This document shows positions 13,028 through 25,904 of a stretch of DNA of 45,910 bases, in pieces; position 1 is the first letter of the stretch, and each line of letters begins with the position of its first letter. Origin of the DNA: Theristus sp. LFF4_11 (Eukaryota > Nematoda > Chromadorea > Monhysterida > Xyalidae). The stretch spans positions 1 to 45,910 of the forward strand of contig JASANC010001323.1 of the NCBI GenBank assembly GCA_030248135.1, read 5' to 3'. The translations under genes and the position numbers were made by a program. The notes under the pieces are model-generated. The model saw nothing but the letters and a program-made list of their open reading frames with translations, had not been told where the DNA came from and did no database searches.

Positions 13028-13466
13028 CCGTATTACCCCCAATAAACCCCCATGGGGGATTAATACGTCAGCGACTTTTAGGGGTGGGGGTTTATTGGTG
13101 GGGGGGGGGTTTATTTACAAAAAATTCTAGGGGTGGGGGTTTGTTGAAAAATGGCAAAAATACCTTGCATGGCAGGCAAGAAAGTCGCAGAAACTTCTAC
13201 TTTTCACAGAGATTTCCTTTTGTAACAGCCTTTTGTAATGAAATTACCATTAACTCATCCCTTTGGGGCCTTTGGTAGCACAATTTCACCAATGTCACTG
13301 CATTCAGCCACTGAATTCGCTGGGTATGTGTTTCAAACAGGTTTTCAATTAACCCCCATGGGGGATGATTTCTGGGAAGGGGGAATATTCGGAAACTGGT
13401 CGGGGGGGGTGGGGGTTTATTGGTGGGGGGGATTATTGGTGGGGGGGGGTTAATGGGGTAATACGG
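13028..13466. mobile_element. non-autonomous TIR element with TA target duplication (Tc1/mariner-type MITE)
   Basis: A 439 bp block bounded by CCGTATTACCCC at the left and its exact reverse complement GGGGTAATACGG at the right. It is flanked by TA at 13026-13027 and 13467-13468. Next to each end lie G/C-tract palindromes built on CCCCCATGGGGG and repeats of GGTGGGGGTTTATTGG. There is no transposase frame. The TA duplication points to the Tc1/mariner superfamily; the terminal sequence alone does not let me name a family. Confidence 0.75.
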
Positions 13467-13468
13467 TA

Positions 13469-16400
13469 GTCGGTTTTTATCATGCGTTTTGCACCAACTG
13501 AGCACAATAATTTCGAGCCAATGAGGGCTCATTGCCTCTGTCATTTCTTAGCATGATTAATGTCTTTTTGTAATGTTCGTTTTGATTATTGATACTTTGA
13601 ATTATTGCTGTCTTTTTCGCTTTATCAGTGGGCTGAAATTATAGGGAACCACTGGATTCTAGATATGAGATACCTATGGATTTCATCCAAAAACTAGAAA
13701 TATGTTCAGTTCAGATAAATCAACTCTTATGCACACTACATGGCTGGCAGTTGAGCGGAAACAAAAAAATCTGTGTCAGAAATGGTAAAAATCTATAAAA
13801 ATGATTTGTGAAAGACAGTTGCGTGACTGACATGCGTAAATTTGTGATCGGAACCTTCGATAAAGAAGGGCCAAAAACGTACTTACAGAAAAGAAAAACA
13901 GCGAAAAATAATGTAAAAACTGGAGGGATTTACAAAAGCTGAAAAAATCGTTAGCTTTTCACCAACCGTTGACCGTTCACATGCAATGTGAAAAAACCAA
14001 CATTTTCTCTCGTAAAAACCAGCATCGGTTTACGAAACAAAAATATTTTTTTAGCCGTTGTTGGCAAATGAATGAACAAACACACACACACCAGTATCGT
14101 TTTGCGAGTTTTTTAGTGACAGACAGCGCAATTCTGGTCGTAATCAAATGTTCAGCGAATGTTTAGGAGGGCCGTTTATTTTTGCGGTCAGAAGAATGAG
14201 TCCGCTAAAGATTTGCTTTCACAGCGAGAAAACTCATTATTTCAAAGCTGCACACGCTCTGGCTAATAAATGAAAAATTAAATGAGAATGAAGAGAAACC
14301 CATATGGAGGATCTGAGAAGAGACCGAATAGTGAGGAAACTGAAACTGAAACAACAAACATATTGGCCACGCAAAGTGTGCGCCAGGCATAATCCACCTG
14401 GAAAAACATTCCATGTCTCATGATATTGAGCAAAGTGTGCTGTGCTCCACAAGCATGTCGAAACCAAAGTTGCTCACATTGGCCACACAAGCAAAAGTGG
14501 ATCACTTCCAGTTGAGTTTTTTGTTGGACAACTCACTGTTCAGTTTTGTCTTGAAAATAATGCTCCCCAGTGGTTCACCAGCGGTCCATCCCCCTGCCCA
14601 AAACCTGAAGGGGATGCTTCATTTGTAAAGGGTCGGTGTGACAACATTGCAATTGTTGGGCGGCAACAATGCAAACCGTTATTTGCACAAGCATTGGGTT
14701 TAAATGATTTTTTCAGTAAAATTTCAATTTGTCAAAACTCTTACTGAAGTGGGCTGGCAAGATCAGAAACAAACAAATACAAACAAGGCCCACATAACAA
14801 CGGTTTTGGGCGCCCTAATGATACCACGAGCTATTGTAAATAAAGTGCATCTTTTGTCATGCTGGCTACTGTTTGTTGATCGTGTTTACTCGTCAAACTT
14901 GATTCAAAAACGCCTCCGCCAAGTGTAAACCGCGTAGTACCTACGTATTTCATCGGCATAAATTTCTAGCAGATCATCGTCTGGACCATAACCGGTTTTC
15001 GATTGTTGTCTGTCGCCCGGTTTCCCACGTTTTATGAAGTTTTATTTTTATGAACTTTTATTGAATTTTTGACTTTTGATCAACCGTGTTTTTACTTTTG
15101 TTGGTGCGGCTGACCTACTTTTTTCATTGTGTATGCATTACATGAGTCTTGGTCTACATGTATTTTAAAAATGCGAATTTTTAAAAGTCGCCTTTCCAAG
15201 TTTCAGTGCTTTGACCCTTATTTACAAGATAGTAAGAAAGTGAAACCGTTTTCTCTCGTACGATTTTTTGTCCTGTGCCGCCTTGTTTTTTTCTGGTTGT
15301 GTAAACCGCCACATGTTTGATGTCTCACAGCAACAATTCTCAAAAGTATGTATGTTTTCTCAGCTTGAACAATAACACAAATCTGCTTTATTTCGTGACC
15401 ATCGTCTTACAAAACGAACAAAACATGGTACAACCCATCTGTCGCCAAACTTGAAAGAACACAGCCGTTGGCAATTGACAGAATCAAAAGCAAATACAAC
15501 AAACTCACTCAAAACAAAGCAAAAAAACCGCAACAAAGTTTTGTACATTTTCGTTTACATACACAACAATTGAATTGCTTTGCTGGTTCTTTCAAAACCA
15601 CTCAAAGATGAATACGGCTGCAATAGTTTTGCACCACTTTTTTCTGTGACGAATGAATGACTTTGAACATTTGAATTTTAAGGCGCCGATTGGTTGAAAC
15701 CGAAACACTCTGGCGACTTTCCAGTGTTGCTGGACTTACCGCGTGTTGTTAGAAAAAATGTTCCAAAGAGGCTTCGATTTCAGGCGATTTTTCAGCGTTC
15801 AGTTGCAAATTCAGTGTTCGACTGTGGTGGTCATCGAACTTTTTATACAACAGCGATTCTCTCAGTATGTGTGCTTTTGTAGCGCAGACCGGGGCATATC
15901 CACAGCTGACTGGCTAAAAAGAGTTATTGCAAAATAAACATCTTTCACTATAGGCGACATACAGTGTATTTTGCATTATTATTCAATCATATAATCATAT
16001 AGAACAACCGGTCTTCTGACACGCGTTGGTTGATTGAAAAATGCGGAGGTTGAAAGGAGCACAGAGTTGAGCGCGAAAAAACTCTTTCTGCCAACGTTAT
16101 CTTGTCACAGCGCACGTGGAAAATCCAAATCGTAGTTTCACTTGGAAACTGTGCTGTACTTCATTGCTTCGTTTTATTAAAAAAATTGATCAACTTTTTT
16201 GAACTATAGTTTTCCGAAACGCAACGCAGATGACGTGACTTTCATTTGATGAGTCATACCATCGGAGTCCTCACTGATTAGGTGCAGGTCACACTTTCCA
16301 GTGTCGCTGGGAGTTTTTTTACGCAGAACGGAAACGTTTGTGCGCAACTTTTTGCCACACTGGTATTCGATGTTTACAAGTGTGTTTAAGTTTCACAAAA

Positions 16401-16573
16401 ATTCCAATCGATCAAAACTAGTGATATAGGTAGTGTTCTGACAAAGACTTATAAACTTCCAAAAAATGCGCAGGTGAAAACTTGGTAAGCCAAAACGACC
16501 CAGAACTTCTATCCAGCGACCCCAGTTTGACTGCCAATCATTTATAACCAAACTATTCTGTTTCCCACCAAAA
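13469..16573. other. intergenic, nothing recognised
   Basis: About 3.1 kb with A/T-rich sequence and scattered short open frames. An open frame at 14442-14747 (101 codons) has no recognisable similarity and no supporting splice context. The last few hundred bases should hold the promoter of the Cys-rich gene. No TATA box or other element could be assigned with confidence. Confidence 0.5.
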
Positions 16574-19500
16574 ATGGCCGCCGCATTTGTTGGCGTCGGT
16601 TCACTTGCCACGCGGCTTCTCGGTCTACTCTTTGCAGTGGTCGGTAAGTAACGATCACTAAACAGTATTTTTTATAAATTTGCTTTTGACCGAAAAGAAA
16701 CGCTTATTGACGATTGATGAGACGTTTTGGGAAAACAGCATTGTTTCTCCGACAGCCGTTTCTGCACGAGCGTTCGTGTACGATGGCAAACTGTGCATGA
16801 CCGTGGAGCACTACAAACTTGCCGACAGCAACTATCAGTTCTGGGAATGCACACCACTCACTAATCATGAACTTCGCATTTTGTGCGTTGCTTTCAGCTT
16901 TTTTAGAAGATTATAATTCTTTTCTTTGGGCGTTTTAACAATATGCGCTGTCTGGCACCGATTGAACACTTTATGTTATTTGAGGGAGCTCTCTGTGGAT
17001 TTGAGGAAGAAAACTTTATTTTTTTAAAAAACAATTCCATATCTTTCAAAATTTTCAACAAATTTCAGCAACTTCACCTCGAAGTATCTCGGCACGTGGC
17101 ATCTGCGCGACTGTCCGCACGGCTACGCATTTTGGGAGAATGGGCAACGCTGTCAACCGAAGAAAACAGTCCGACGGCAACAGGCGATTTGCAGCGTCAA
17201 TCCACAGTCGACTGGCTGTGCGCCCTGTGACGGTGCGTGCACACTCGCTTTTGAATCACGTATTTGCATTTGGGCTGCATGGAGAAATAAATTATTGCTA
17301 CTCATTTTGCTACTCATTAAAGCTATCTACTGCTATTAAATTCACTACCCATGTTATGCACTATGAGATAGACGACGCATTTGCTACTGAAGTGCCCGCC
17401 CACCCACGGGTAGCATGGCGAGCGCACCAATGATTGAAGTCTTCGATGGTGTTCTTCAAACCCTCTCGCAAGCCCTAAGCCGGTTTGTCCACTGTCAATT
17501 CACAGTTTCGAGTTTTGCCTGTTCAGCGTCGAGCAGCGCTGCCGCGTCCGTCGGCCGTGCGTGCGACTGGAGCCAGTCGCAGCTGGCAGCAGACACGCGC
17601 AACAATGAATTCTTCATGCAGTGCGCACCACAGCCGCAACAGTGAGTGTCCAAACTTGATCAACATTTATATTTCCAAAAAGACAAGCGTTCAATCAAAT
17701 CAAAACCAGCAAGTATTAGCTTTTTTCTTCGATTCAGATCGTGTGGTCAATGGACGCGAATGCCGTGCAGTCCGGGCACCGTGTTCAACGAGCAGGCACA
17801 AATCTGCATTGCGCAACCGCAACGTTAGTGCAGATTCAAAGAAATTCACCAGGCAGTTTCGTTGATTGGTTGCAAGCTTTTATGTCCCATGAACCTGTTG
17901 TACAGCTGACAGCAAACACACTAATGCTCAGATGCAGAAAAAAATGCGTTTGCTTACAAGTTAATTAGACGCTTTACCAAGCTGAGCTATGAAGGTCAGC
18001 GTTGGCGTTGATCATTGCAGAGCAGCAGGCAGCATGCCCACAGCAGCAAGTGGCGGTGTGCGGCTGCGCGCAGCCACAACAACAGTGTCCAGGCGCCAGT
18101 CAGTGTCAGCCACAGACACAAACGTGCTGCCAAGCGAACGTGCAACCTGCACCACAGCCAATACCGGTGCCGCAACCAATTGCACCAGTGAGCGGAGCGC
18201 TCCATTACAAATGTAGTTCTTAGATCGTACAAAACTGTGTCTTGCGCCGATCCGCGCGTTCAGAACTGTCAATTGGGTGCATCAACGACTAAAAACAAGC
18301 GAAAGAGCAACACTGCTGCTGTGTTTTGTTTTGAAAACAGCTTGCACTTCAATTGTGCGGCACAGACTTACGGGGCTGCCGGCTGCCCGGGCGGTGTGAC
18401 GCCGGTGACGTCATCGTGCAGGCCGTCGTGTCCGGCGTACACGTCATGCGTGCAGAACGTGGGATGCTGCCAGCTGCCGCAGCCAGTGCTGCCCCCGCCC
18501 TCGCTCATACCACAGCAGCAGCCGCTAGGTCTGTCGGCGTGCTGCTTTGGATTTCACTCAAAAAATATTCAGAGCTCAAGTTCAAAATGTTGATCGTTTT
18601 CTGTCGGTTGCCCGAGGTACAAGTTACAGTGACAACCTGTTTGTATATTTTTTAAATGTCGAACCGAATTAACTCGTAAATACGCGATTCTCATGCGCAG
18701 TAAGCCGGATGGTTAGCTTGGCTGATCTTGTCACGTGAAAGAAACGTGAAGAAGGGGGGCGGTGAACCACATTAAATTTCTGCTGTCTCTGTGCATGACA
18801 AATGAGCGTGTTTAAAAGCAGATGACGTCATTTCAGTCGGACACGTTCGAATAACTGAACAATGTTGCAGCGTCGTGCCCCAACCAGCAGCCGCCGGTGT
18901 GCTCGTGCGATGTCGGCTGCCCGCAAGGCACCGCCTGCACGCAGGGCAGCTGTTGCCCCACTCAGCAGCCGCCCCTGCCCGCCCTGGCGCAGCCAGTCAC
19001 GTGCCCCAGTGGGCTGCCGGCGCAGTCCAGCTGTGCACAGGGCTGCCCCCAGAACCACGGCTGCTTTCAGGTACAGCACATGAAAGCTGGCGAGCACCAC
19101 ACATTGTCTAGCGATCCGGTCTCTTGGATTTTTTAGCCGTGTGTTTTATTGATGAAAAATGGCAAGCTTCAGCAACCAGTTTCATTTCATTTGTGCAGGG
19201 TGGTTGTTGTCCCATGGCGTGTCCAGTGAATCAGCAGCCGACCACTTTCTGTGGCGCAGGGTCACGTTGTCCTTCCAGCCAGCAGTGCTATCAGCCAACG
19301 CAGTGCTGTTGTCAGCAGGTAACTTCATTGTTACAAAATCTGCTGGGCTTCACAATTTTCAGCACCAGGGATACAAGCTATGATTGTTCGCAAATCGTTT
19401 TCTAATTTCAGCAGCAACAAGCGCGTTGTGACAACGGCCAGCTGCCGACGTCGTCCTGTCAAACGAATGCACAATGCGGCTCAGGACTGGAGTGTCAGAA

Positions 19501-22500
19501 TGGAGGCTGCTGTCCCATTCCCAGTTGTCCAAACGGTAAACTTCACTTTGAATTGAAATTTGGCCGACCTTTGTCTTTTGACTTTGGTTGACATTTGTTA
19601 CTGACCCAATGACTTTTGCTGTGTTTGCACCTTTTTTCAGGGGCGCCATCACAAGGCCGATGTGCGAACAACGGCGGCCCGTGTGGCGCGAACGGGCTTT
19701 GTCAGAACGGGCTGTGCTGCCCGCTGCCCGCATGTCCAAACACCGGTGCACCGCCATCAACCACCTGCCGCAACGGGCAGTGCCCCGCGGGCGAGGAGTG
19801 CATCAACGGGCAGATTTGTTGCCCCATTCCCCGTTGTCCAACGGGTCCGTTATTACATTTACTACATTTACGTCAGCATTCACGTTTACATTCGCATTTA
19901 CATTCACGTTTACAATTACATTTACCTACTTTTACGTTTACATTTACATTTACATTCACGATTACATTTGCACGAGTTTCTTTAATTTATATCGACAAAA
20001 CTGTCAAGAACATGAAAATCATTATCTCCATATCAACTTATAATGGCTTTTAGGCGAAATATCGGCGGGACGCTGTCAAGTTGAGGGGCAGCAATGTGGC
20101 CCAAACGCGATCTGCCAGTCTGGTCTGTGTTGTCCAATGCCAACGTGCCCCAATGGGCAGCCTGCCATTGCCCCTTGCATCCAAGGCAGCTGCCCGCCTG
20201 GCAACGAGTGCAGCCCCTCAAACGTGTGCTGCCCTCTGCCCCGATGCCCCACTGGTAACCGTCTTTCTATTTTTTAAACTTTGTTTGCTCGCAGCAGTCA
20301 GTAAGCCACCGTTGCATTCTGTCTGAGTTTTCTGTGTCCCCATTATGCTGTGACCCACTCAGGTGCTGTGCTTTCTTGTATGTAAAAAAGTTCATCCGCC
20401 ACTAATAAAATTTTGTGGGATTACACCGATAGTGGAAAATGTCATTTGAAAGTTTTGCTGGCTGTTTTCACTTTTTCGAATCACATCAGGCGAAATTTCC
20501 ACGGGCCGATGCACAAATCAGGGAGCGCAGTGCGGTCCAAATCAGTTGTGCCAGAATTCGCTGTGTTGCCCCATGCCTGCGTGTCCGAATGGGGGTCGCC
20601 CTGCGGCGCCGTGCGTTCAGGGCAGCTGCCCCAACGGCAATGAATGTGTCAACAGATTGATTTGCTGTCCATTGCCTAACTGCCCCACTGGTGAGCGCAC
20701 ATTCACAACAAAACGAGCCGCAACGAAATAGGCCACATGCCGTGATAAAATAAGCCAAAATGAAACGCCCACGATCAAAAAAAGATCCGAAATAGTTGCC
20801 CAAAATATACTTTGCGACTGATTTCTTGCAGCTCGTTTTCTGCATATACAAGTATTCCCCAAGATGCTGTAATCTCGATGCTTACCAAAAAAGCCAGTCA
20901 AAGCTCCTCCTAAAACTTATTATTTTGTTCGATCACACACCGATCCGCTTCTAAAAGTCCTGCTTGTCACCGTTCTGCCAAACACACCGTATTTATCGCT
21001 TGGGGCTAACAATTTTACTGAAACCGCTGAGTATATAGCACCACGGTTCTGACCGGTTTAGTTGATATGGGCACACGTTTTTTTAAAAAAACGCATGAAT
21101 GTTGCACTAATGTCCCACTTGAACGGCCCAAAATTAGCAATTTTTGCCATTTTGCCACGAGCTTTTCGTTTTACCGCAGTGGCATTTGCGTAGGCCAGGT
21201 TGCGTTGGGTCGTTGCAGTAGCGTCGGCGAGTTGTGCAGCTCGGACGCCGAGTGTGTCAGCAGCGGGCTGTGCTGCAGATTCGCGGCGTGCCCCACCAGC
21301 AGCCGCCCCCTGGGCCCGTGCGTCGAGTCCGTCTGTCCGGCCTACTATGAATGCGTCAATGGGTCTGTCTGCTGCCCGCTGCCCAGCTGTCAACAGTCAC
21401 GTGCGTGTTAGCACCAATTGTCAACGCCATAAGTGCGACGGTGCTGCTCTCACAGCACTCTGTGCATTTGCCGCAAAAAACAGAGCTTTCTTTGCGGCCC
21501 AGCAGTATCACCACAGGAAAAACAGAAATTGAAACTTTCTGGAACGCTGGAGAACGCTAGAAAACGCTAGTTTATGATTGTGCAAACGGCCCACTACTAG
21601 ACGGTCGCACGGCAGTGCACCGAACACACTAATCCGTTTTCACCGTTGCCGTTTATTTTTTAAATCAACGACAGTGGTTGCTGAAATCATGTCAAAACCT
21701 TGCGACATAAACCAGCACGTGTCCTAAGTAATGGCACTGCGCTCACTTGCTATGCTTCCTCGCATCATTTGGATTTCAATAACCGTTTTCTAAACATATT
21801 ATCTTTTACAGATTCAGGCACATGCAGCATTTTTTGTCAGTTGAGCACGTGATTTCAGGCGTCCCTGCGAGCGGTCGGTGCCCCATTGACGGTCAACAAT
21901 GTGGCCCAAATCTGTTGTGCCAAGGCCAACTGTGCTGCCCAATGCCGAATTGCCCGAATGGCCAGTCGCCGTTGGGCACGTGCAGCGGTGGGGCTGGCTG
22001 CCAAGCGGGCGCCGAGTGCGTCAACAATCAGATCTGCTGTCAGCTGCCACCATGTCCCACTGGTGTGCTGAGCTGATTTGCTGTTGAAGGCTACACTTTA
22101 CCAACTGTCTTTTTGAATCTACTCATTGTTTAGTGGTCACAATTGTCAAGCGTGGTCTTTTTCATGAAAAGTTTGCCTCGATTCTTTGGCAGGCGTCGCA
22201 CCCGCGGGTCGTTGCCCGGCCGAGGGTCAACAGTGCGGCCCGAACGCACTCTGCCAGCGCGGTCTCTGCTGTCCAATGCCGAGTTGCCCCAGCGGTCAGC
22301 CAGCGCTGGGCGTCTGCAGCCAGGGTGCCGGCTGTCAGCCAGGTGCCGAGTGCTTCAACGGGCAGGTCTGCTGCCCGCTGCCCCGCTGTCCGACGGGCGT
22401 GGTGCCTAGTCAACGGTGCACCGGCTCGTGCCCGCCCGGGCAGAGCTGCCAAGGTGGCGTCTGCTGTCCGTTGCCACTCTGCGCAAACGGGCTGCCATCC

Positions 22501-25500
22501 ACCGGTCGGTCAACGAAAGCTGATCTCGAAACATTGTGGCTTGTGTTGGAAACGAAAGAATATCATTTTGTAGAACGGCATATTCTGCTTTTAGGATCGT
22601 GCACTGGCGACTTTCAGTGTGGCCGAGGACAGGAATGCCAGAATGGCGGATGTTGCCCGCTGCCAAACTGCCCGACAGGTCTACTGATTTGCTCAAAAAT
22701 TCTATTTCTGATTTTCTGGAAAACGTTTTGCACGCATGATTCAGGAGAAGTCCCTTCGCAACGATGTCAACCGGGCGGTGTTTGCCCAACGGGTCAACAA
22801 TGTTTGAACAACGTCTGCTGCCCGCAGCAATTTTGTCCCTCCAGCAATGTGCCACCGGTGCAGCCGTGTCCCGCGCAGCCCGCATGTCAGCAGCAGCCCG
22901 CGCAATGCGGTTGCCCGTTTGGCACTCAGTGTCAACGTTCGTTTTTCACGCCCTTCTCAACCTACTGATTGTTTTTCAGTGCGGCCTGAATGATATACAG
23001 ATTTTTAAGTCAACTAAAAACCATTAGAATTTGAAAGTCGTAAAAACAAAGTTTTATTAAAAACTGCAGAAAACGTCGGCTGTTGTCCTTTGCCTCGTCC
23101 AACATGTGCGACCACCGGACAACCAGCAGTGCAGGTGAATAAACTGCAAACGAATTGCATTTTACACTCAGACTTTTACTTTCATAACACTATTTTTTCA
23201 CAGGTGTGCCAAACCGTGTCGCAGTGTCCAATCGGTACCACTTGTCAGAATGGTTGGTCTTTTATAAATCACCATTGTTTGCAGTCGTATTCTCTTCGTT
23301 GAAGAATGAAGTTAGTGATTGAATTTTTGATTTCATGTGCCCAGATTGCGTTTTGCAGGCGGCTGCTGTCCCCAGGCGCAGCCAGTGTGCCCGACCCAGC
23401 AGCAACCGGTGTGCCAGTGCGGTGCACAGAACGCGTGCCCAACGTTGTCAGCGTGCAACTCGGGCACTTGCTGCGCTCTACGTTAGTTTGCAGTCGACTG
23501 CAGAATCGGGGAGAACACTTCGAAGCATTATTTTCACATTTGTCTGAATCCGTGAACTTTGCGTTTTCGACTGACCCATTATGCATGTACATTTTGCACG
23601 CTGCTGTGTTCAATGGCAGCGACACGATCATCTTCCTCTTTTCTTTGCACTGCTGCCCACTTTGTGACATGCGGTTTCACTGTTCAGCGCAGTCGCCCGT
23701 GTCTGGCGTGACGCCCGGCTTCTCGTGTCAGCAGTCGTCGCAGTGCAACGGCTATGCGAGCGGCTGTGCCCAGTGCGTCCAAAGCACGTGCGCGTGCACG
23801 CAGCAGGCCTGGTCCAACGGTGCCACGTGCCAGCGCACGCAGCCGCAGCAGTTGTATCAGGTGAACAAACGCACGGAGGTTTCCATGGAAATTGAGATGT
23901 CGTGCCTAGCGAAAGCACCTTCGTTCTCTGTGTGCCACACAGGCCCGCAATGCCTGCTCGGCCACCGGCGCGCCGTGCTCCCTCTGGTTCAACTCAGCAA
24001 AACGAAAGCCGGTCTACAGTCGCTCCGACGGCGACGTCAATCAAACTGTTTGTAAGTGTGCCTGAGCGCCTGCAACTGGTCATTATCAGAGTACGGTCGC
24101 AGCATTATATGCACAGCATTTACGTTGTGTTTCAGTGTGGTATCGAGTGATGGGCGAACGGCATTGTCCAACGCTGAGTGCTATTGATGAGTCGAACGAA
24201 CTGAATCACATTGACGCAGACAGCACTTGCTTGCCGAATGAGAAATGCATCGACGGAATTTGCACCATGTTTGTTTCGCACCAGACTTTCAATAGATTTT
24301 CTGCATGACTGATAAATAAACAGTGTTGTGTGTGGCATCAAGCAAACATTTCATTATTTTCTAGGAAACTGTGGCCCGGAGAATACGGCTGCAAACGGGA
24401 TGAGGAATGCACGTCGCGATGTAAAACTGCCTACTGCCAGACGCACAGCGACAAAACGGGGCTGGGACAGTGCAGATGCACAGGCAGCTACCTGATCTTC
24501 GGCAGATGCGGTCTGTCCGCAGCCACACAATGACATTTCTGCTTCTCTAATATTTCATGTTTTTTCATCTTTTATTTTTCGTTTCCTTCACTATATGTTT
24601 CAAAGTGTTCACAACCCGTTTTTTAGTGCGAGAATGCCCTCCTGGTTCGTTTGTTTCTGGTGACGAATGCGCTCTTGAAGACGAGGATGCATTCTGGAAG
24701 AGCAAGTGAGATCATTCAGTTTTTTTATGTGCAAAGAAATGCAGTTAGTGAGTGAGTGAGTCAGGCAATATGAGTCTGCAAATATGAGTCGGTCGATAGG
24801 CCGGTCAGTCAGTTGGCGGTAGGACCGTAGGACGGTCAGTCGGTCGGTTGGTCGGTCAGTCAGCAGTTGGCGGTAGGACCGTAGGACGGTCAGTCGGTCG
24901 GTTGGTCTGTCAGTCAGTTGGCGGTAGGACCGTAGGACGGTCAGTCAGTTGGCGGTAGGACTGTAGGACGGTCAGTCGGTCGGTTGGTCTGTCAGTCAGT
25001 TGGCGGTAGGACCGTAGGACGGTCAGTCAGTTGGCGGTAGGACCGTAGGACGGTCAGTCGGTCGGTACCAGTCAGTTGGCGGTAGGACCGTAGGACGGTC
25101 AGTCGGTCGGTAGGCCGGTCAGTCAGTTGGTGGTAGGACCGTAGGACGGTCAGTCAGTTGGCGGTAGGACCGTAGGACGGTCAGTCGGTCGGTCGGGCCG
25201 GTCAGTCAGTTGGCGGTAGGACCGTAGGATGGTCAGTCAGTTGGCGGTAGGACCGTAGGACGGTCAGTCAGTTGGCGGTAGGACCGTAGGACGGTCAGTC
25301 GGTCGGTTGGTCGGTCAGTCAGTTGGCGGTAGGACCGTAGGACGGTCAGTCGGTCGGTTGGTCTGTCAGTCAGTTGGCGGTAGGACCGTAGGACGGTCAG
25401 TCGGTCGGTAGGCCGGTCAGTCAGTTGGCGGTAGGACCGTAGGACGGTCAGTCGGTCGGTAGGCCGGTCAGTCAGCAGTTGGCGGTAGGATCGTAGGACG

Positions 25501-25904
25501 GTCAGTAGGTCGGTAGGCCGGTCAGTCAGTTGGCGGTATAAACGTAGGACGGTCAGTCGGTCGGTAGGCCGGTCAGTCAGTTGGTGGTAGGACCGTAGGA
25601 CGGTCAGTCGGTCGGTAGGCCGGTCAGTCAGTTGGCGGTAGGACCGTAGGACGGTCAGTCGGTCGGTAGGCCGGTCAGTCAGTTGGTCGTAGGACCGTAG
25701 GACGGTCAGTTGGTCGGTAGGCCGGTCAGTCAGTTGGTGGTAGGACCGTAGGACGGTCAGTCGGTCGGCTTTGGTCTGGCGATTGGCCGGTCGGTCAATC
25801 AATGAATTATTGAATAAATCAATCAACCAATCAATCAACCAATTATATTTTTCAGGCGCAGACAAGCGGACCTGCGTGATCATCTGCTGAAGGCGCACTG
25901 CTGA
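16574..25904 (+). CDS. secreted Cys-rich multi-repeat protein (chitin-binding-like plus lustrin/EB-like repeats), ~27 exons
   Basis: The predicted ~1295 aa protein starts with a signal peptide (MAAAFVGVGS, then a leucine-rich core, cleavage near ARA). Exons: 16574-16643, 16756-16882, 17069-17232, 17506-17641, 17738-17823, 18021-18187, 18366-18528, 18871-19070, 19199-19318, 19412-19535, 19641-19844, 20054-20254, 20490-20690, 21194-21400, 21859-22062, 22193-22504, 22595-22678, 22745-22936, 23070-23134, 23204-23252, 23359-23481, 23688-23860, 23943-24051, 24136-24268, 24365-24510, 24627-24705, 25856-25904. Exons 2-5 encode two peritrophin-A-like modules (CPHGYAFWENGQRC; CSPGTVFNEQAQIC). The middle carries units with GRC, CGPN, GLCCPMP, CPNG, ECVN and CCPLP.CPTG, which resemble lustrin Cys-rich repeats. 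The C-terminus has EB-like Cys spacing and ends KAHC. No membrane anchor is seen. A matrix role (cuticle or eggshell) is inference. Exon 7 start and the exon 4 acceptor are the least certain. Confidence 0.85.
17950..17996 (-). other. tRNA-like A-box fragment in intron
   Basis: On the minus strand the sequence TAGCTCAGCTTGGTAAAGCG resembles a tRNA D-arm (internal promoter A box), followed by CTTGTAA, which looks like an anticodon loop. The anticodon stem does not pair well and no proper T-arm follows, so it is not an intact tRNA. A tRNA pseudogene or SINE head is possible. Confidence 0.25.
19850..19972. repeat. hexamer tandem array (TTTACA-type)
   Basis: About 120 bp of imperfect 6-bp repeats such as CATTTA, CGTTTA and TTTACA. 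It lies in the intron between two lustrin-like repeat exons of the Cys-rich gene (19845-20053). It is a simple satellite with no coding role. Confidence 0.8.
24790..25800. repeat. ~1 kb minisatellite in the last intron of the Cys-rich gene
   Basis: A tandem array whose longest regular unit is about 51 bp, built from GGTCAGTC/GGTCGGT quartets plus the core GTTGGCGGTAGGACCGTAGG. Units vary in length by loss or gain of the GGTCGGT part. The array fills most of the 24706-25855 intron, directly before the final 16-codon exon. Because the main unit is a multiple of three, the minus strand is open for 244 codons with a repeated LTDRPTDRLTVLRSY pattern; I regard that ORF as a by-product. Confidence 0.9.

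Noticed and set aside
14442..14747. 101-codon open frame in the large intergenic region
   Set aside because: No recognisable domain, no splice partners and ordinary composition for a chance ORF.
18237..18365. Possible extra exon of the Cys-rich gene (reading SCADPRVQNCQLGAS)
   Set aside because: The Cys content is suggestive, but the phase-compatible acceptor I could support is at 18366; without transcript data the upstream piece is not included.
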